Positions 10,258-22,865 of a stretch of 64,000 nt of DNA are shown here, in pieces. Under the pieces are notes generated by a model. The model was given only the letters and a program-made list of their open reading frames with translations, had not been told where the DNA came from and did not search any database. Every line of letters begins with the position of its first letter. Position 1 is the first letter of the stretch. The stretch spans positions 19,332 to 83,331 of the forward strand of contig JAIQDT010009230.1 in NCBI GenBank assembly GCA_021521415.1, read 5' to 3'. The translations under genes and the position numbers were made by a program. This stretch comes from Bidens hawaiensis. Its lineage: Eukaryota > Streptophyta > Magnoliopsida > Asterales > Asteraceae.

Positions 10258-10660
10258 GTTATCATCATCATCATCATCGTACTCAGTATATCCCACCAAT
10301 AGCAAAGCTATGGTAGGGTCTGAGGAGGGTAAGATGTAGGCAGCCTTACCTCTACCCCATAGGGATAGAGAGGCTGCTTCCGGTGAGACCCCCGGCTCGA
10401 TAGTAGTTTTGCATCAAGCCTTAGACATAAGGCACATAGCACTCAATCATCGGGACACCGGCTGATCGGTGCATGTACCCTTATCTTTCAGCTATCAACG
10501 CCACTACATGATGCTTGATTAACCGTCCGTCACTTTTAACGTTATTTTCACGAGATTAGTAAAATAACGTCAAAATTAGTGCAATTTCACTTTTGCCCAC
10601 CCGAGGGTTCACACATATATACATCATATGTGCGCAACGCAAGCAGGGCTAAGAAGAATT
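10258..10660 (-). mobile_element. Au-like SINE with (GAT)n tail
   Basis: The minus strand contains the block GGGGGTCTCACCGGAAGCAG, then CCTCTCTA.., GGTAGAGGTAAGGCTGC, ACATCTTACCCTCCTCAGACCC and a simple GAT tail. This is the conserved 3' half of the plant Au SINE family. A 13-bp direct repeat, CAAATAGGTTGAT, flanks it (10245-10257 and 10661-10673). At about 400 bp it is longer than classical Au SINEs, and its 5' half lacks an obvious tRNA-like A/B box pair, so the head may be a different module. Confidence 0.75.
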
Positions 10661-10867
10661 CAAATAGGTTGATTTGTTGTCTGCAAATCAAAGAAGAATT
10701 TTTTTTAACTCAGCTGATATGAGAATTTAAAACCGAAACACACATGAAATCACTAAAGAATTGTTCGCAACTTCATAAACTTGAATTCGAGTTAATAGAC
10801 GCGAAAATAGAGAAAAAGAAGAAATTACGCTAATCAGATTTTTTTTAAACCAGTCCTTTTTCTAGGA

Positions 10868-11037
10868 ATTTGATCACATGGAGAGCTCACTTATAATTTA
10901 ATCACTTATGAGGTAATTGACACTAGGAATGACAATTAAGGAGGAGATTTACGTGTGTAAAAATTTGACAGAGAATATAAAAATGGTTAACATGTTTTCT
11001 TTTTAATAGGAACTAGCTGGAATGACAATTAACTCCT
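10868..11037 (+). repeat. Left arm of a dispersed inverted repeat pair
   Basis: This segment, starting TTTGATCACATG and containing CAGAGAATATAAAAATGG, matches the reverse complement of 14253-14413 at roughly 80 % by eye, with small gaps. The two arms are about 3.2 kb apart. Confidence 0.7.
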
Positions 11038-13099
11038 CACAATTCGTCACTCCTAGTGACGATTTACATCAACCAACAATTATTAACTTGCATATCATAT
11101 TCTTAAAGGAATTCAATTAACTATAAATAATAACTAATTTATTTAATGCGAGTGTATAAGTATATTATGTTTTTATTAAGGTGGAAACTCTTTTTTTAAA
11201 ATTTTTTCTTACCAATATTATAATTGAATGTTTTATAAAAGCTTGACGTTTTATAACAAAATCATATTGATTTATAATCTCTCTTGTAGAACGCTAGACT
11301 TTTAGCAACACTCGGGCTTACCAACCCCCAAGTCTGTCTTACTGATGTAACAAACGTAAGTAATACTGAATAACTGAATATTTTAAAAGCATTTTTTTCT
11401 ACTCACTATTTACCATATTTTAATATAACGTTGAAAGAATTAATTTTATTAAAAATAAACAAATAACTAACATGCAAACATCCTAAATCAACTAATAATA
11501 ATGTTGTATAAAGATCAAAATAACAAATACTAATGTATTTGAAGTTAATATTTAAATATATAAAACGAAATCTTGAATCTTATATTATGACATAAGAAAT
11601 GTTAAATAATATATAAAAATAGTTAGATAATACTGGAAAGGAAAGTTAAGATAGACACAAGACAAAGAGGTTCATCCAGGGAAGCTTATATCGATCCAAA
11701 TTTTTTTTACAAACGTAACTATCACTCAAACTTCTTCAGTCCATATCTATATATCTTCATTGTTAAGTATACTCAATATAAATACATCTTTCGAACTTAA
11801 ACACACTCACAACTTCCAACGATAAATTTCGGTGACGGTTCCAGCGACAGTTCGATCAAAAATCCGGCAAACTGATATGATCCCAAACAACAAAACAGTT
11901 ACCTTAGTTCACCATCTCCACTCCATAGCTAACCCCCACAACCTCTATAGTTTTTGCAAACATAGTTGAACAATCCCGCGACATCACAACGGAACAGGTG
12001 TTAACCAACATATATTTTTTTTTCTTTCTTCCTTTGACGAATTATTAATCTCATCCTCACCATGCTAGCTTGATCACGTAGTTACGTTCAAAAGAATCTC
12101 GCGTACGTAGTAGTTTTCCGGCCAACCTGCTCTTTTCCAGTGAACTATTAAGGAAGAAGGATTAACAGTAAGGTTTATTAGCTTATTATTTCCTCATTTA
12201 TACAAGTTGGTAGATCCTAAATTCATTAAACATATACTTTGGTGTTCGACACCCACACTGTGTACCAACTTTTTATTTAAAAACATGAATTATTCAAGTT
12301 ATTTTCTTGAGTAAATTATCTATTTATGGGTATTAAATTTTAGGAGAATGAAAATCTTTCATGAGAAACCACATCAGTTCATTTTAAGATATAACAAATT
12401 ATGTTTTCATTTCAAATATTTAGTACACATAATAGTATTTAATTTATAAATACAAGTATTACAAGATATCTCAAACTTAACTAACGATAAATAATTAGTG
12501 TTACTGTATCATACAAACTATATGGAAGAATTGGTTTATAATTTTATTTAAAGTCATTTTATATTTATATATAAAAGATAAACTATTATATTTATTTCCA
12601 CTAAACATAAATTACTGCTAATAATTAGAAAATAATTTTTCAACAATGTTGTATCTAGATTTCCAGAGAGCTACTTGGAAACAATGATTTCAAATTTTGT
12701 TTTAATAAAGAATATAACTCGTATATAGAGAATAAAAAAGCTCGTAAACAAGTTAGCATCGCCTTGGAACATTAAAGGTACGGATCCTTACCCCACTTCT
12801 TATTGTTTCATACTCTATTGTTATGAACCCATTAATTTCATGTGCTTTGGAAATTCATCATTTCTTTAAATCATTGATTCAGTTGAATTACTGTTGAATT
12901 CCTATTCTGATTATAACATTGAATTTAGCTTAACGCCATGAAATGTATTATGTTTAATTATACTCATTATTGTATGTTCCAATATATGTTCATTATCGCA
13001 TGTTCCGATATATGTTACGAAAATATATTTTCTATGAGTTATATGAATAAGATCATTTGTATTCCGATACCCTGAGTGTCGCTTCTCGTGGAGTGTCCC
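11038..13099. other. Intergenic DNA between repeat arms
   Basis: AT-rich, with no gene seen. It may include the 5' part of the LTR remnant that ends at 13700, but I could not locate that boundary. Confidence 0.4.
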
Positions 13100-13700
13100 A
13101 CGAGCATGTTGTTGCGGCATCGACAACATATGCACCAACCGTGATGGTGAGATCAGTTCATGACGTCTCTTAAGTACAAGTGTGGTACATATGACTATTA
13201 GGAGGCGTATGGATTGATCCTAGGATTAATATTAAGGAGATGGATATCGGGTATGCCAACTCGCCATCTCGTGTGATAAATATCCAGGAGTAACTACCTG
13301 TATATTGTCACGTTTTATGTTCGTTCATGGGTACATCTGTATGATACGCTTTAATTTATTTAATAAGGTTACGTTACATAGTTTCATCAACTGTAAGTTC
13401 AATCTAAATTACGTTTCATTAAATCATTTATTGTTTGAGCCTATTATTCCGTACTGAGCATTCGGCTCATTCCGTTATTTTTATTTTATGTTATATACAG
13501 GTCAGCAGGTTACTTTGGGCGGGATTAAGAGCGATGAATAAATCATCAGGATCCTAATAAAATATCTTTTCCATCGTGCTAGTGTATAAATTAACATTAA
13601 GTTTGCCTTGTACCTTTGACAGATAATTATAAAATTTTGTCTTTTGTTCAGAAACAATGTTATTGTGACACGTCAGCGCATTCCGGGCCGGGGTGCTACA
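13100..13700 (+). mobile_element. Gypsy LTR remnant (3' end)
   Basis: The segment ends CCGGGCCGGGGTGCTACA, closely resembling the ...GGGGTGTTACA end of the Gypsy C LTR. Upstream it has CCGTACTGAGCATTCGGCTC and a TATACAGGTCAGCAGG stretch of the sort seen near the 3' end of Tekay-like LTRs. There is no primer site after it. The 5' limit is a guess, and a solo LTR or a truncated one are both possible. Confidence 0.4.
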
Positions 13701-15054
13701 AATACCGACCAAATTCACGTTAATTTGCCGCCATAACACTTGAGTTTCACCAACGACGCTTGGGTTTCAATGAACAGGTTTGACCCACCCCAGACTTTTA
13801 TCAACAACACTCTAGTTTTATCAAAGCCAAGCTGTATAGTTTGAATAAACGTTGTTTACAATATTCTTTTATCTGCTAATTTTTTATCTTAAACTCTGAC
13901 GGATTTATTTTTTGGGTTTCTAATTCTGGGATCGTAACAAACGCAATCGATACCGACCGAATTCACGTCGACTCACCGCCCAAAATAAGAAATTTGATGC
14001 AACGCACATGGGGCAATTACTTGTTCTAACATAAATCTTTTGAGCAGTTAAAGTTATTATAACAATATGCACGAACGTGGTTAACGTATTTGATGCTCTT
14101 GGTCCTATATTTCACTCTTTTTATATTTGTGTGAAGAATAATTAAAAGAAGAAAGGAGGATGGCTTGATGCAACACTAGTGAGCTAGCCTTCGGCATATT
14201 TCATTTGCTTTAATTTACTGGACTGCCAGTATAGTAACCTATTCCTATTTAGTGTTAATCGCCATTCCAAGTTCCTAATAAAAAGAAAACCTGTTAACCA
14301 TTTTTATATTCTCTGCCAACATTCGATCTTACACACTTGCATCTCCTTCTTAATTGCCATCCCCAGAAGTGATTAAATTAAAAAGTAAGCCCTGCATGTG
14401 TTCAAATCCGCTAATCGCGAACGGTCCTTGCCTCCCTGGAAGAAGCGAGAGAAGAGATGGTTGAGGCTTTGAGCCGTGAAGATTCTCCGGAACAATACAT
14501 GATAACATGCAAACCACGAGGAAGAAGTGGAATGGTGTTGATCTCCTTGAAATCGTTGTCTCTGGTGGGGTGGTGGCAGTGAGTGAGTGAGAAGACTAAA
14601 AAGGTTAGAATTGCATCCTCTCCATGTCCCATAAATCAATGGCCGGCCACCAACCTTCATGGTCATCGTAGCGTCTTATGTAGTTTCTGTTGGAAATTTT
14701 GGACTGGTCCGATTAAATTAACGCGACCGACCGAGTTATGACCCGTAAAAGTTACAACATTGGGAAATGAATATTAAACCCGCTTATCTGGTAATGACGA
14801 ACATAAGACGTATTTTATTATTATTATTTATACTAAATATGAGTAATAAGTATATTAAGTTTATTTACTAATTAAATAAACTTGGCCGGGCTTTAAACGA
14901 GAGTTGGACTTTGAGACCCGGTTAGAATTTAGTATTGATAAATACAAGATTATAAATATGCATGCAGTAATCTTGATGAGATTAGAAAAACTAACCTAAA
15001 AAAATTGACATACTCCAAGGAAAAGGAAATGGTGCATTAATTATGAAGGGCTTT
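13701..15054. other. Intergenic DNA with a short duplicated motif
   Basis: A GATACCGACCGAATTCACG-like segment occurs twice (about 13702-13727 and 13940-13972). The right arm of the inverted repeat lies at 14253-14413. Short minus-strand open frames at 14373-14666 are not recognisable. No gene supported. Confidence 0.4.
14253..14413 (-). repeat. Right arm of the dispersed inverted repeat pair
   Basis: Reverse-complement counterpart of 10868-11037, sharing GGTTAAC, CAGAGAATATAAAAATGG and CAATTAAG blocks. They may be two oppositely oriented copies of one repeat family, or ends of a larger rearranged element. I see no terminal signature. Confidence 0.7.
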
Positions 15055-15450
15055 TGATGTGTGCAAATTTATACACATTATTTGTATCATTTATCCCCGA
15101 TTTATACACTTTTCATTACAAATCCATTGAGTTTGATACTAAATTATTTGTAACATGGATTTGTAGGTTTGAATGACGAATTGGTCCAAATAAACAAGAA
15201 AGAACAACCAAAAGGACGCAATTCAGAATCCGAACAAAACCGGGAATGAAGTAACAAGGTCTGAAATGGGAATGAAGCAACTTGGTCCGAAGGAAAATTG
15301 ATGAACAACCGATAGAAAGAACAAAGCCTGAAGAAATGAAGATCAAAAGCAAAGACAAAACTAGAAGATAAAAAGAATAACAAGACACTGGCAAAACTTA
15401 TGGGCTGTAAAGATATGAAGACAAATGACCAGCTGAAACTTATGACCCAT
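15055..15450 (+). mobile_element. Athila element D: left part of its 5' LTR
   Basis: The segment begins near TGATGTGTGCAAATTTATAC and runs to the Copia A insertion at 15451. It contains the word family CTTATGGGYYGTAA (15398) and ends inside another copy (CTTATGACCCAT). The same words recur directly right of Copia A, so 15055-15450 and 36206-37588 are two halves of one LTR of about 1.78 kb. The start is approximate because the other LTR of D lies outside the window or is lost. Confidence 0.6.
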
Positions 15451-15823
15451 TGTTGGGCCTAGTTAATTGGTTTGTACTTAGTTTGCTTATTTTGTTTGGG
15501 CTGTGTATGTAAACCGAGATCCCTTTGGATCTCGGTGGGCTTTTAGTCATTGTTGGGCTTGCGTGTTCAGTACCTTAATGCACTGTATAGGGTTCTATGT
15601 TGTTCATCGAGTTGAGTTTTTGGCCGTCTAAGGGTTATCCTAGACGAGTTTTGTATTGATAGTGCTTAAGCACCCGACGTTCAATATAACGTGTGTTTTG
15701 AAGCAATTCTTGGTGTTCTACGTGTTTGTGTTTCGTGTTCTTGAATCATCTAGTGTTGGAATTCCGCACCAACACCTAGATCGTTGATATCATAATTGTA
15801 GTGATCCAGATTCGGGACTTACA
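15451..15823 (+). repeat. 5' LTR of Copia A
   Basis: Starts TGTTGGGCCTAG, ends GGGACTTACA. Compared with the 3' LTR it lacks the 8 bases that form the TATA box there (TATATATGG near 35945), so this copy has probably lost its core promoter. Confidence 0.9.
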
Positions 15824-15825
15824 AT

Positions 15826-15837
15826 TGGTATCAGAGC
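15826..15837 (+). other. Primer binding site, tRNA-Met type (Copia A)
   Basis: TGGTATCAGAGC lies two bases after the 5' LTR and is the standard plant Copia site complementary to initiator tRNA-Met. Confidence 0.9.
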
Positions 15838-16039
15838 CATAGACCTATTCAGGCTCGTTATTGTGATAACAAGGATTCAAGAATTGTGTTTCTTGGTGGC
15901 TGGGTTGTTATTTCCGGTGAACTATTGATCAGAGGTGAAGGACTTGTTTTTTGGTAAAAGATTGGTTTTGACAAATCAAATCCCGTCTTTCTCGGAAGTT
16001 AGTTAAGATTCAAACTGGTTTTCGGTGTGAAATCAAGTG

Positions 16040-16310
16040 TTCTCAGCATCAATCATCAGGTTTCGGCTGATTTTCACAGTTTTTGGCCAAAAGACAGGAG
16101 ATTTCTGTCAAGTTTGATTGTTTTTGGCTTAAGACTTGTGATTTCGGTCAGAAACAAGTGTTCACGGCTGTCATCAAGCGTTCTCGGTCAACATTTGTGG
16201 TTGTCGGTCAACAGTTGAGTTCTCGGTCAACGTACACTAGTTCTCTGTCAGATTTATTGGTTCTCGGTCAACTCTTGGTCAATGATACCTGTTCTCGGCC
16301 CAGTGAACTG
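16040..16310 (+). repeat. Word cluster GTTCTCGGTCAA in the Copia A leader
   Basis: The untranslated leader between primer site and gag has at least five copies or near copies of GTTCTCGGTCAA (for example 16188, 16219, 16259) and several shorter TTTCGGTC/TTCTCGG pieces. The same word, also inverted (TTGACCGAGAAC), recurs before ORF3 at 33180-33355. Short overlapping open frames here have no recognisable content. Confidence 0.75.
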
Positions 16311-16404
16311 TAAATATTGTTCGGCCTGATTAACTTAAATTGGGCCTTGTGCTTGGACTAAATACTTTGGACTAAAAGTTACTCGTGATTTAACCCAAGT
16401 AAAC

Positions 16405-19400
16405 ATGGATCAGCTAACCAATGGAACTAGTTCAACCAACAATACTTCGCTCCATCAAGAACTGGACTCCATAATGGGGACCGCCACTCGTATACCCCGT
16501 CTATTGTCTCATGAGGGGTTCAGTGAATGGAAGTTTCGTTTTGAGAAATACGTCAAGATGAAGGATGCCAAATTCTGGAGAAGTATCGTTAGGGGACCTC
16601 AAAGAATCACCTATCAACGTGCTAACTCAACTGAAGTCATTGTGAAGCCCGTTGCTCAGTATGATGATGATGATTTTGCTAAAGTTGACGAGGATGAGAA
16701 GGCACTTTCAGCTTTAACCATGGCACTCTCACCTGAGATTGCCCTTGGTTTTAGAGAACTGCAATCTGCTAAGGAACTATGGGAGGCATTAATTGATGTA
16801 TATGAAGGAAATGAAGACATGAAAAGAAGTCGCCAAGATTTGTTGTGACAGAAATTCAATATGTTCAACCATGTTCTGGGAGAGTCATTGGAGACTCAAC
16901 TTCAATGGTTCATAGCCCTGGTGACTGAAATGAGATCCGTAGGCATTTATCTGGAAACCTCAGTGATAAACAACAAGCTGGTGAACTCGTTGCCTAAGAG
17001 TTGGGATATGAATGTTGCTGTCATCAAGAAGACTAAAGATCTCAACAGAATGTCTATCTCTGAGATGATGGCTACTATTAAGGCATGTGATATGGATGAA
17101 AAGCAACGTGCAATAAATCATGAAAACCCCTACAGTACAGCCGGGTACAACGTTGCTTCCAACAATGCCCTTATCTCTTAAGATAGTTTCTCATTGTTCA
17201 AGGACACTCAACATCCACCTCAGGAAAATTTTCAAATGTTCACATCCACTCAAAGTCAAACATCTTCCATTCCACCTCAACCAGCTCAAGTATTCTTCAC
17301 TAAGTCTAGTCAATCTTCAGCTGATAATGGAAAATCTTCATCCTCTGGTTTTACTTATGGTCAGAACTCCAGTCAGATTCCTTCCATTATGAGAGAGACT
17401 TAGGAGAATATAGCTCTAATGGCAGGATTCATGAACTGTTATAATGCATTTCTAGCTGGAGACTTGGTCCAACCTGTAGTTGCTGCTGAACTCGATCAGA
17501 TCCATCCTAACGATGTTGAAGAAATGGATATCTCTTGTCAAATCGCCATGGCGGTATTTCGGGCCAAGAAGTTCACTAAGAGGACGGGTAGAAACAACTA
17601 GAATATGCCTAATAATCAAAAGGTGGGTTTTACTAAGGACACTCTAAGATTCTACAACTTTCACGAGCCGGGTCATTTTGCTCGTGAATGTACTAACCCA
17701 ACAAAGGATGGAAACACAGAAAGGGCGCTGATTCCAGTGGGTAATGGTAGAGGTGAGGTTGGGGGTAGTTCGGGAAATGGAGAAAGGGGATTGGTTGCTC
17801 AACAATTTTCTTGGTAGGATAATATGGCTGCTCTCAACATTGGAAATCAGACTGCAAACTTCGCAAGTGTTGAAGACGCCGGAGAAGAAAATGCTAGAAG
17901 ATCAAGGAACTTCAATTCGCATATATGGCGTTCACTTCTCCAAATTCATCTGAGGTAAGTTTTCAACCATGTTCTCTAGATTGTGTTGATAAGATAGAAT
18001 TATATAAGCTCCATAATGATAACTTAACTAGAGACATGGAAAGAATAAAATCTGAAAACTTCAAACTTAAGAAAAATGAAAAGGCTTTCTAGATAAAATA
18101 GAAGCAACTCAAAAGAATTTTTCAAAAATTAAGTCTGAATTTAGTATAAAATGTTGTCATTACCTAGACGTTGAACAAGAAATCGCTGAACTAACTGCTA
18201 AACTGAAAGCCTCCAAGTTGGAAATTTCGAATCTAACTAGTAAATTTGAAAAGGCTGAACTAGATTTTAAACAATTCGAGGGTTCCAGTAAAGTAGTTAA
18301 CTCAATGATTGAAAATCAGATGTGGTGGAAAGAAAATGAAGGCGAGGGCATAGGATACAGTCAGATTCCCCCACCTTAAAACCACAATTATGTTAGTACT
18401 CCTATTACTAAAGAACATGAAGAAAAGGTAAAGGACATGAAGTACGGTAAACAAGACAAATGTGATAGAGTTAGGTCTGTGAATGCAAGTCCGTCTACTT
18501 CAAAAGTGAACGATTCTAACGTGTTTACTTCATGTGCAGAAAAAGTAATTGTGAAGGAATGGACTGATGAGGATGACGACCCTTGTTTTGAGTTTAATAA
18601 TGACATTGTTTTTGATGTTTCTTTAAAACTACCTGTTTTGAATTCTGTTATTCCGACTGTTTGTGTGGGCTCTGTTTTAAAGAGCAAGGATTCTTGTGTG
18701 GTTGATTCTGTTAAAACTTTGAATTCTGATAATGTGGTTTCCGATAAAATTAAAATTCAAAAAATTCTAACAAATACTCACCACCCAAATTTGTAAAAGA
18801 GGGATGCTCTAATGACAAACAAGGTGGTGAGTTCAATAATGTGAAAAACGGTCCTCGTAATTTGAAGCAAACTGGTCCACACAACCAGTCCAGACGAGGA
18901 GTTGCCAGAAATGATTTTTCCGTAAAACGCCAAAGCTGTTTTAATTGTGGTACTCCTGGTTATATTTCCAGAAATTGTCCACGTCGTCTATACGTTCCCT
19001 ATTTTGGCTTTTATCAGAGGAATATGCCCTATATGCCTCATAATTCGTACATGCAAAGATTCAGGCATAATCAGGCTAGTCCCTCTGATGATAATTGGAA
19101 CCGAAACAAATCTTATAGGTTTTTTCCTCATCAGACCAAGCCTAACATGTTTCGCAATGGGGGTTAGAAAAGGTGCTTCGATTCCAAAAACGAACACGCA
19201 TTCTAAACCAAAACAGGTGGAAAAGACAAAACCATGTCATTCCAATCCAAAAACACCAGAGATAAAGTCAACCATTCGTACATATAATGCCAAATCTTAC
19301 AATGGTAGACATAAATGGTTGCCTAAATCTCCGGTAATAGAGTTTGCGAACTCTACGTTTGATGTTAAAAAGGACATGTCATGGCAGCCCATGACAATTT

Positions 19401-19456
19401 TAGATGAATCGGGGTCACCCAGTGTAACTATGGACTGGGTACCAAAGCCTAATTAA
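16405..19456 (+). pseudogene. Copia A gag (decayed)
   Basis: The capsid precursor starts at the ATG at 16405 with a UBN2/DUF4219-like gag (..GFSEWKFRFEKYVK..SAKELWEALIDVYEG). In-frame stops lie at 16846, 17179, 17401, 17599 and 17815, and the frame shifts between 17820 and 18437 and again around 18800 and 19170. Both zinc knuckles are damaged. At 17650-17691 two Cys have become Phe (RFYNFHEPGHFAREC), and at 18937-18978 the His is Tyr (CFNCGTPGYISRNC). The segment ends with DWVPKPN and TAA, the same place where gag ends in Copia B. Confidence 0.85.
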
Positions 19457-19503
19457 TCCCGCGCTTTGTGCAGGGACAACTATAGAGGAATATCATCAGA
19501 CCT

Positions 19504-22500
19504 TGGTATGTTGATAGTGGCTGTTCCAGACACATGACAGGAGACATTTCCCAACTACACGACATTCAAACATTTAATGGTGCGTATGTGTCCTTTGCGG
19601 GAGGAGAGAAAGGGAGGATTACTCAGAAGGGTACTGTAAGTAACGGTGTTCTAAAATTCGAAAGTGTTAATTTTGTTCCAGAATTGAAGCACAGTTTGTT
19701 GAGCGTCTCACACATCTGTGATAAAGAATTTTCAACTCATTTTACTAAAAAGGAATGCTTGATTTTGAAACCTGGTATAATTATACCAGAAGACTGGATT
19801 CTTGTTCGATCACAACGAAAAGATAATGCTTATGTGATCGACATGAACAAAAATGTTCCTGATGAAATAACATACTTATTTTCAAAAGTTTCAGAACATA
19901 ATGCCATGCTATGGCATCGTTTTCTTGGTCATGCTAATACTAAAAAATTAAATCGTCTTGTTAAAAATGATTTGGTACGTGGTCTACCTATTAAAGACTT
20001 TGTGACCATTGAAAAATGTGTGGCTTGTGCTTTAGGTAATCATTATCGAAAAACTCATAAGCCAAAACTGATTAACACCATTTTATCAGTTTTTCAATTG
20101 TTGCATATGGATATTTTTGGACCAGTTCATGTCTTGAGTCTTTCTCGCAGCTCTTATTGTCTTGTTATTGCTGATGACTACTCACGTTTCACTTGGGTGT
20201 TTTTCTTGTCGAATAACAGTGAAACTGCAGATTTGATCAAGAAGTTTGTCGTACTCATGGAGAACCAACTGAATTTGAAGCTGAAGGTAATACGTTGTGA
20301 TAATGGCACGGAATTCAAGAATGCATCATTGAATTATTTCTGTTCAGAAAGGGGGGGGGGTGCTTCGTCAGTACAGCTTAGTGCGGACACCACAACAAAA
20401 TGGTGTGGCTGAAAGGAGAAAAAGAACTCTTATCGAAGCGGCAAGGATTATGTTGTGTGATTTTAAGCTGCCATTGTTCTTCTGGGCAGAAGCTATTAAT
20501 ACGGCCTATTATGTTCAGAATCGGGTGATCATCAACAAATCAAAAATGAAAACTCCATATGAGATTGTTTATGGTCATAAACCTAGTGTTGCACATTTCA
20601 GAGCATTTGGCTATCCTTGCACTCTACTGAATCTCGAGTCTACTTAAAAAATTGGGGCCACAGCTGATGAGTGTTACTTTGTTGGTTATGCGGGTCATAC
20701 AGCATACAGAGTCTATAATAAGTCAACCAAGCAGATTCTAGAGTCCTGTGAGGTTCGTTGGTTGGAAGAAAACGAGACTGATTCTCGTGTTGGTCCAGAC
20801 TAGTTGTTCGACTACAATGAACTCTTCAAATCGTTCAATGTGCTTCCGGTCACCAACGCAGATCCTTCAGTTGGTGCTACAATGGATACTAAGAAGGATG
20901 ACCCAAATACGGTATCTCAATCTCTCCACTTCTGGATGATGATGTCACAGAACCACTTCATGACAACACACCCGCGTCCATCACTCAGTTCAAAGAAGCT
21001 TCAGAAACTGAATACTCGCAAAATCTGCCTGAAAATGCTACTACAGTTGAGGGGGAGAGTCCTATTCTTCAGATTTTTGGGAGCACACTATTTCCCGATG
21101 CCATTCCAAATGAATATGTTGTCAACACCTCGTACTCACATAGTACAGCGACCTCTGGATGGAAGAACCCTCTTGCTGATATTGATGAGAATTTGTCAAA
21201 CTTACACTCTGCCGGTGATGTTCCCAGTAAATTAATTCAATCGAGGATTCAGAAAAAACATTCAATTAAGAATGTCATAGGTCCTCTTGAAACGGGCGTG
21301 TCCACCAGAAATCAGACAGGGCACATAAACAACTGTTTGTTCTCCTGTTTCATTTCCTAAATTGAGCCAAAGACGGTAGAAATGTCACTTCAAGAACCAA
21401 GTTGGGTTGATGCTATGCATGACGAGTTGAATCAGTTTGATAAGTTGAGGGTTTGGAGATTGGTTGAGTTACCAGAAGGAAAGAATTCACTTGATACAAG
21501 ATGAGTTTTCCGAAACAAACAAGACGATGCCGTGATCATTGTTCGAAACAAGGCAAGGTTGGTAGTTCGTGGTTTTCGTCTGGTTGAGGGATTAGACTAC
21601 ACTAAAGTCTATGCTCTAGTGGCTAGACTTGAGGCCATCAGAATTTTTCTAGCCTACGCGTCATTCATGGGGTTCACAGTATATCAGATGGATGTTAAGA
21701 CTGCTTTTCTGTACGGTGAAGTCAAAGAAGAGATTTATGTGGATCAGCCACCGGGTTTCGTTGATACTAAGAAACCAAATCACGTCTACAAGTTAGACAA
21801 GATTTATACGGGTTACATCAGGCATCTAGGGCATGGTATGCTACATTGACCGCACATCTTCTAGATCATGGTTACAAACGAGGGACTATTGATCAAACCT
21901 TGTTCCATAAAACTGTCGGAAAAGATTTAATTCTCGTCCAGATCTATGTGGATGATATTATCTTTGGATCCACAAATGCTGAGTTGTGTGCAGAATTTGA
22001 AGAAGTAATGAAGAAAAGGTTTGAGATGAGCTCGTTTGGTGAAATGACAACATTTCTTGGGTTGCAGGTTCACCAAAACTCGGCGGGAATTTTACTGCAT
22101 CAAGGGAAGTATGTTGAGGATATGCTCGCAAAGTTTGAGTTTCAAGATTTCAAGAGTGCTAACACTCCCATGGCGGAAAGGCGTCTATTCTCATCTAATC
22201 CGGAAGGGAGTCCCATAGATCAAACGTACTATAGATTGATGATCGGGTCTCTGATGTATCTTACTGCCAGTCGTCCCGACATCATGTTTGCAGTCTGCCA
22301 ATGTGCTCGTGTCCAGGCTAATCCTAAAATCTCTCATTTAATTGTTGTTAAACGTATTTTTAGATATCTGAAGGGACAACCGAAGTTAGGTCTTTGGTAT
22401 CCCAAACAATCAGAATTTGATTTTTATGTTTTTGCTGATAGCCATTATGGTGGAGATGACATTGACAGGAAATCCACATCTGTCGGATGCCAGTTCTTAG

Positions 22501-22865
22501 GAGATCGTCTCATCTCATGGCAGTGTAAGAAACAACAAATGGTGTCCACCTCAACCGCCGAGGCGGAGTATGTTGTAGCATCAGCTTGCTGCTCTCAGGT
22601 TATCTGGATGCAAAACCAACGGCTGAATTATGGTTTGGAATTTCTTGATACTCCAATCTTTTGTGATAATGATGCTGCCATTGAAATTGTTAAAAATCCA
22701 GTTCAACACTCTAAAACCAAGCACATCGATATTAAAATTCATTTTATTCGTGACTGCTATGACCGAAAATTAATTCACCTTGAACAAGTTCACACTAATA
22801 ACAATGTGGCGGACTTATTTACTAAACCGGTCGGAACAGCCAAATTTATAAAAATGTGCTTGTGA
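19504..22865 (+). pseudogene. Copia A pol: protease, integrase, reverse transcriptase, RNase H (decayed)
   Basis: Protease motif WYVDSGCSRHM is at 19504. Integrase has LHMDIFGP and IRCDNGTEFKN, and its Glu region (QQNGVAERRKRT) lies after a run of ten G (20351-20360) that shifts the frame. Stops follow at 20645 and 20801. RT begins about 21500 in another frame (a Trp codon is now TGA), and a further shift near 21840 leads to the catalytic IYVDDIIFGS and RNase H (ADSHYGG.., STAEAEY, HIDIKIHFIRD). It ends with TGA at 22863. Integrase before RT is the Copia order. The gene cannot produce a working polyprotein. Confidence 0.9.

Noticed and set aside
14373..14666. Overlapping minus-strand open frames of 73-97 codons
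   Set aside because: The end of the smaller frame looked slightly protein-like, but I recognise no family, and part overlaps a dispersed repeat.
15116..15394. Minus-strand hydrophobic open frames
   Set aside because: They lie in the Athila D LTR and are antisense to A-rich sequence.
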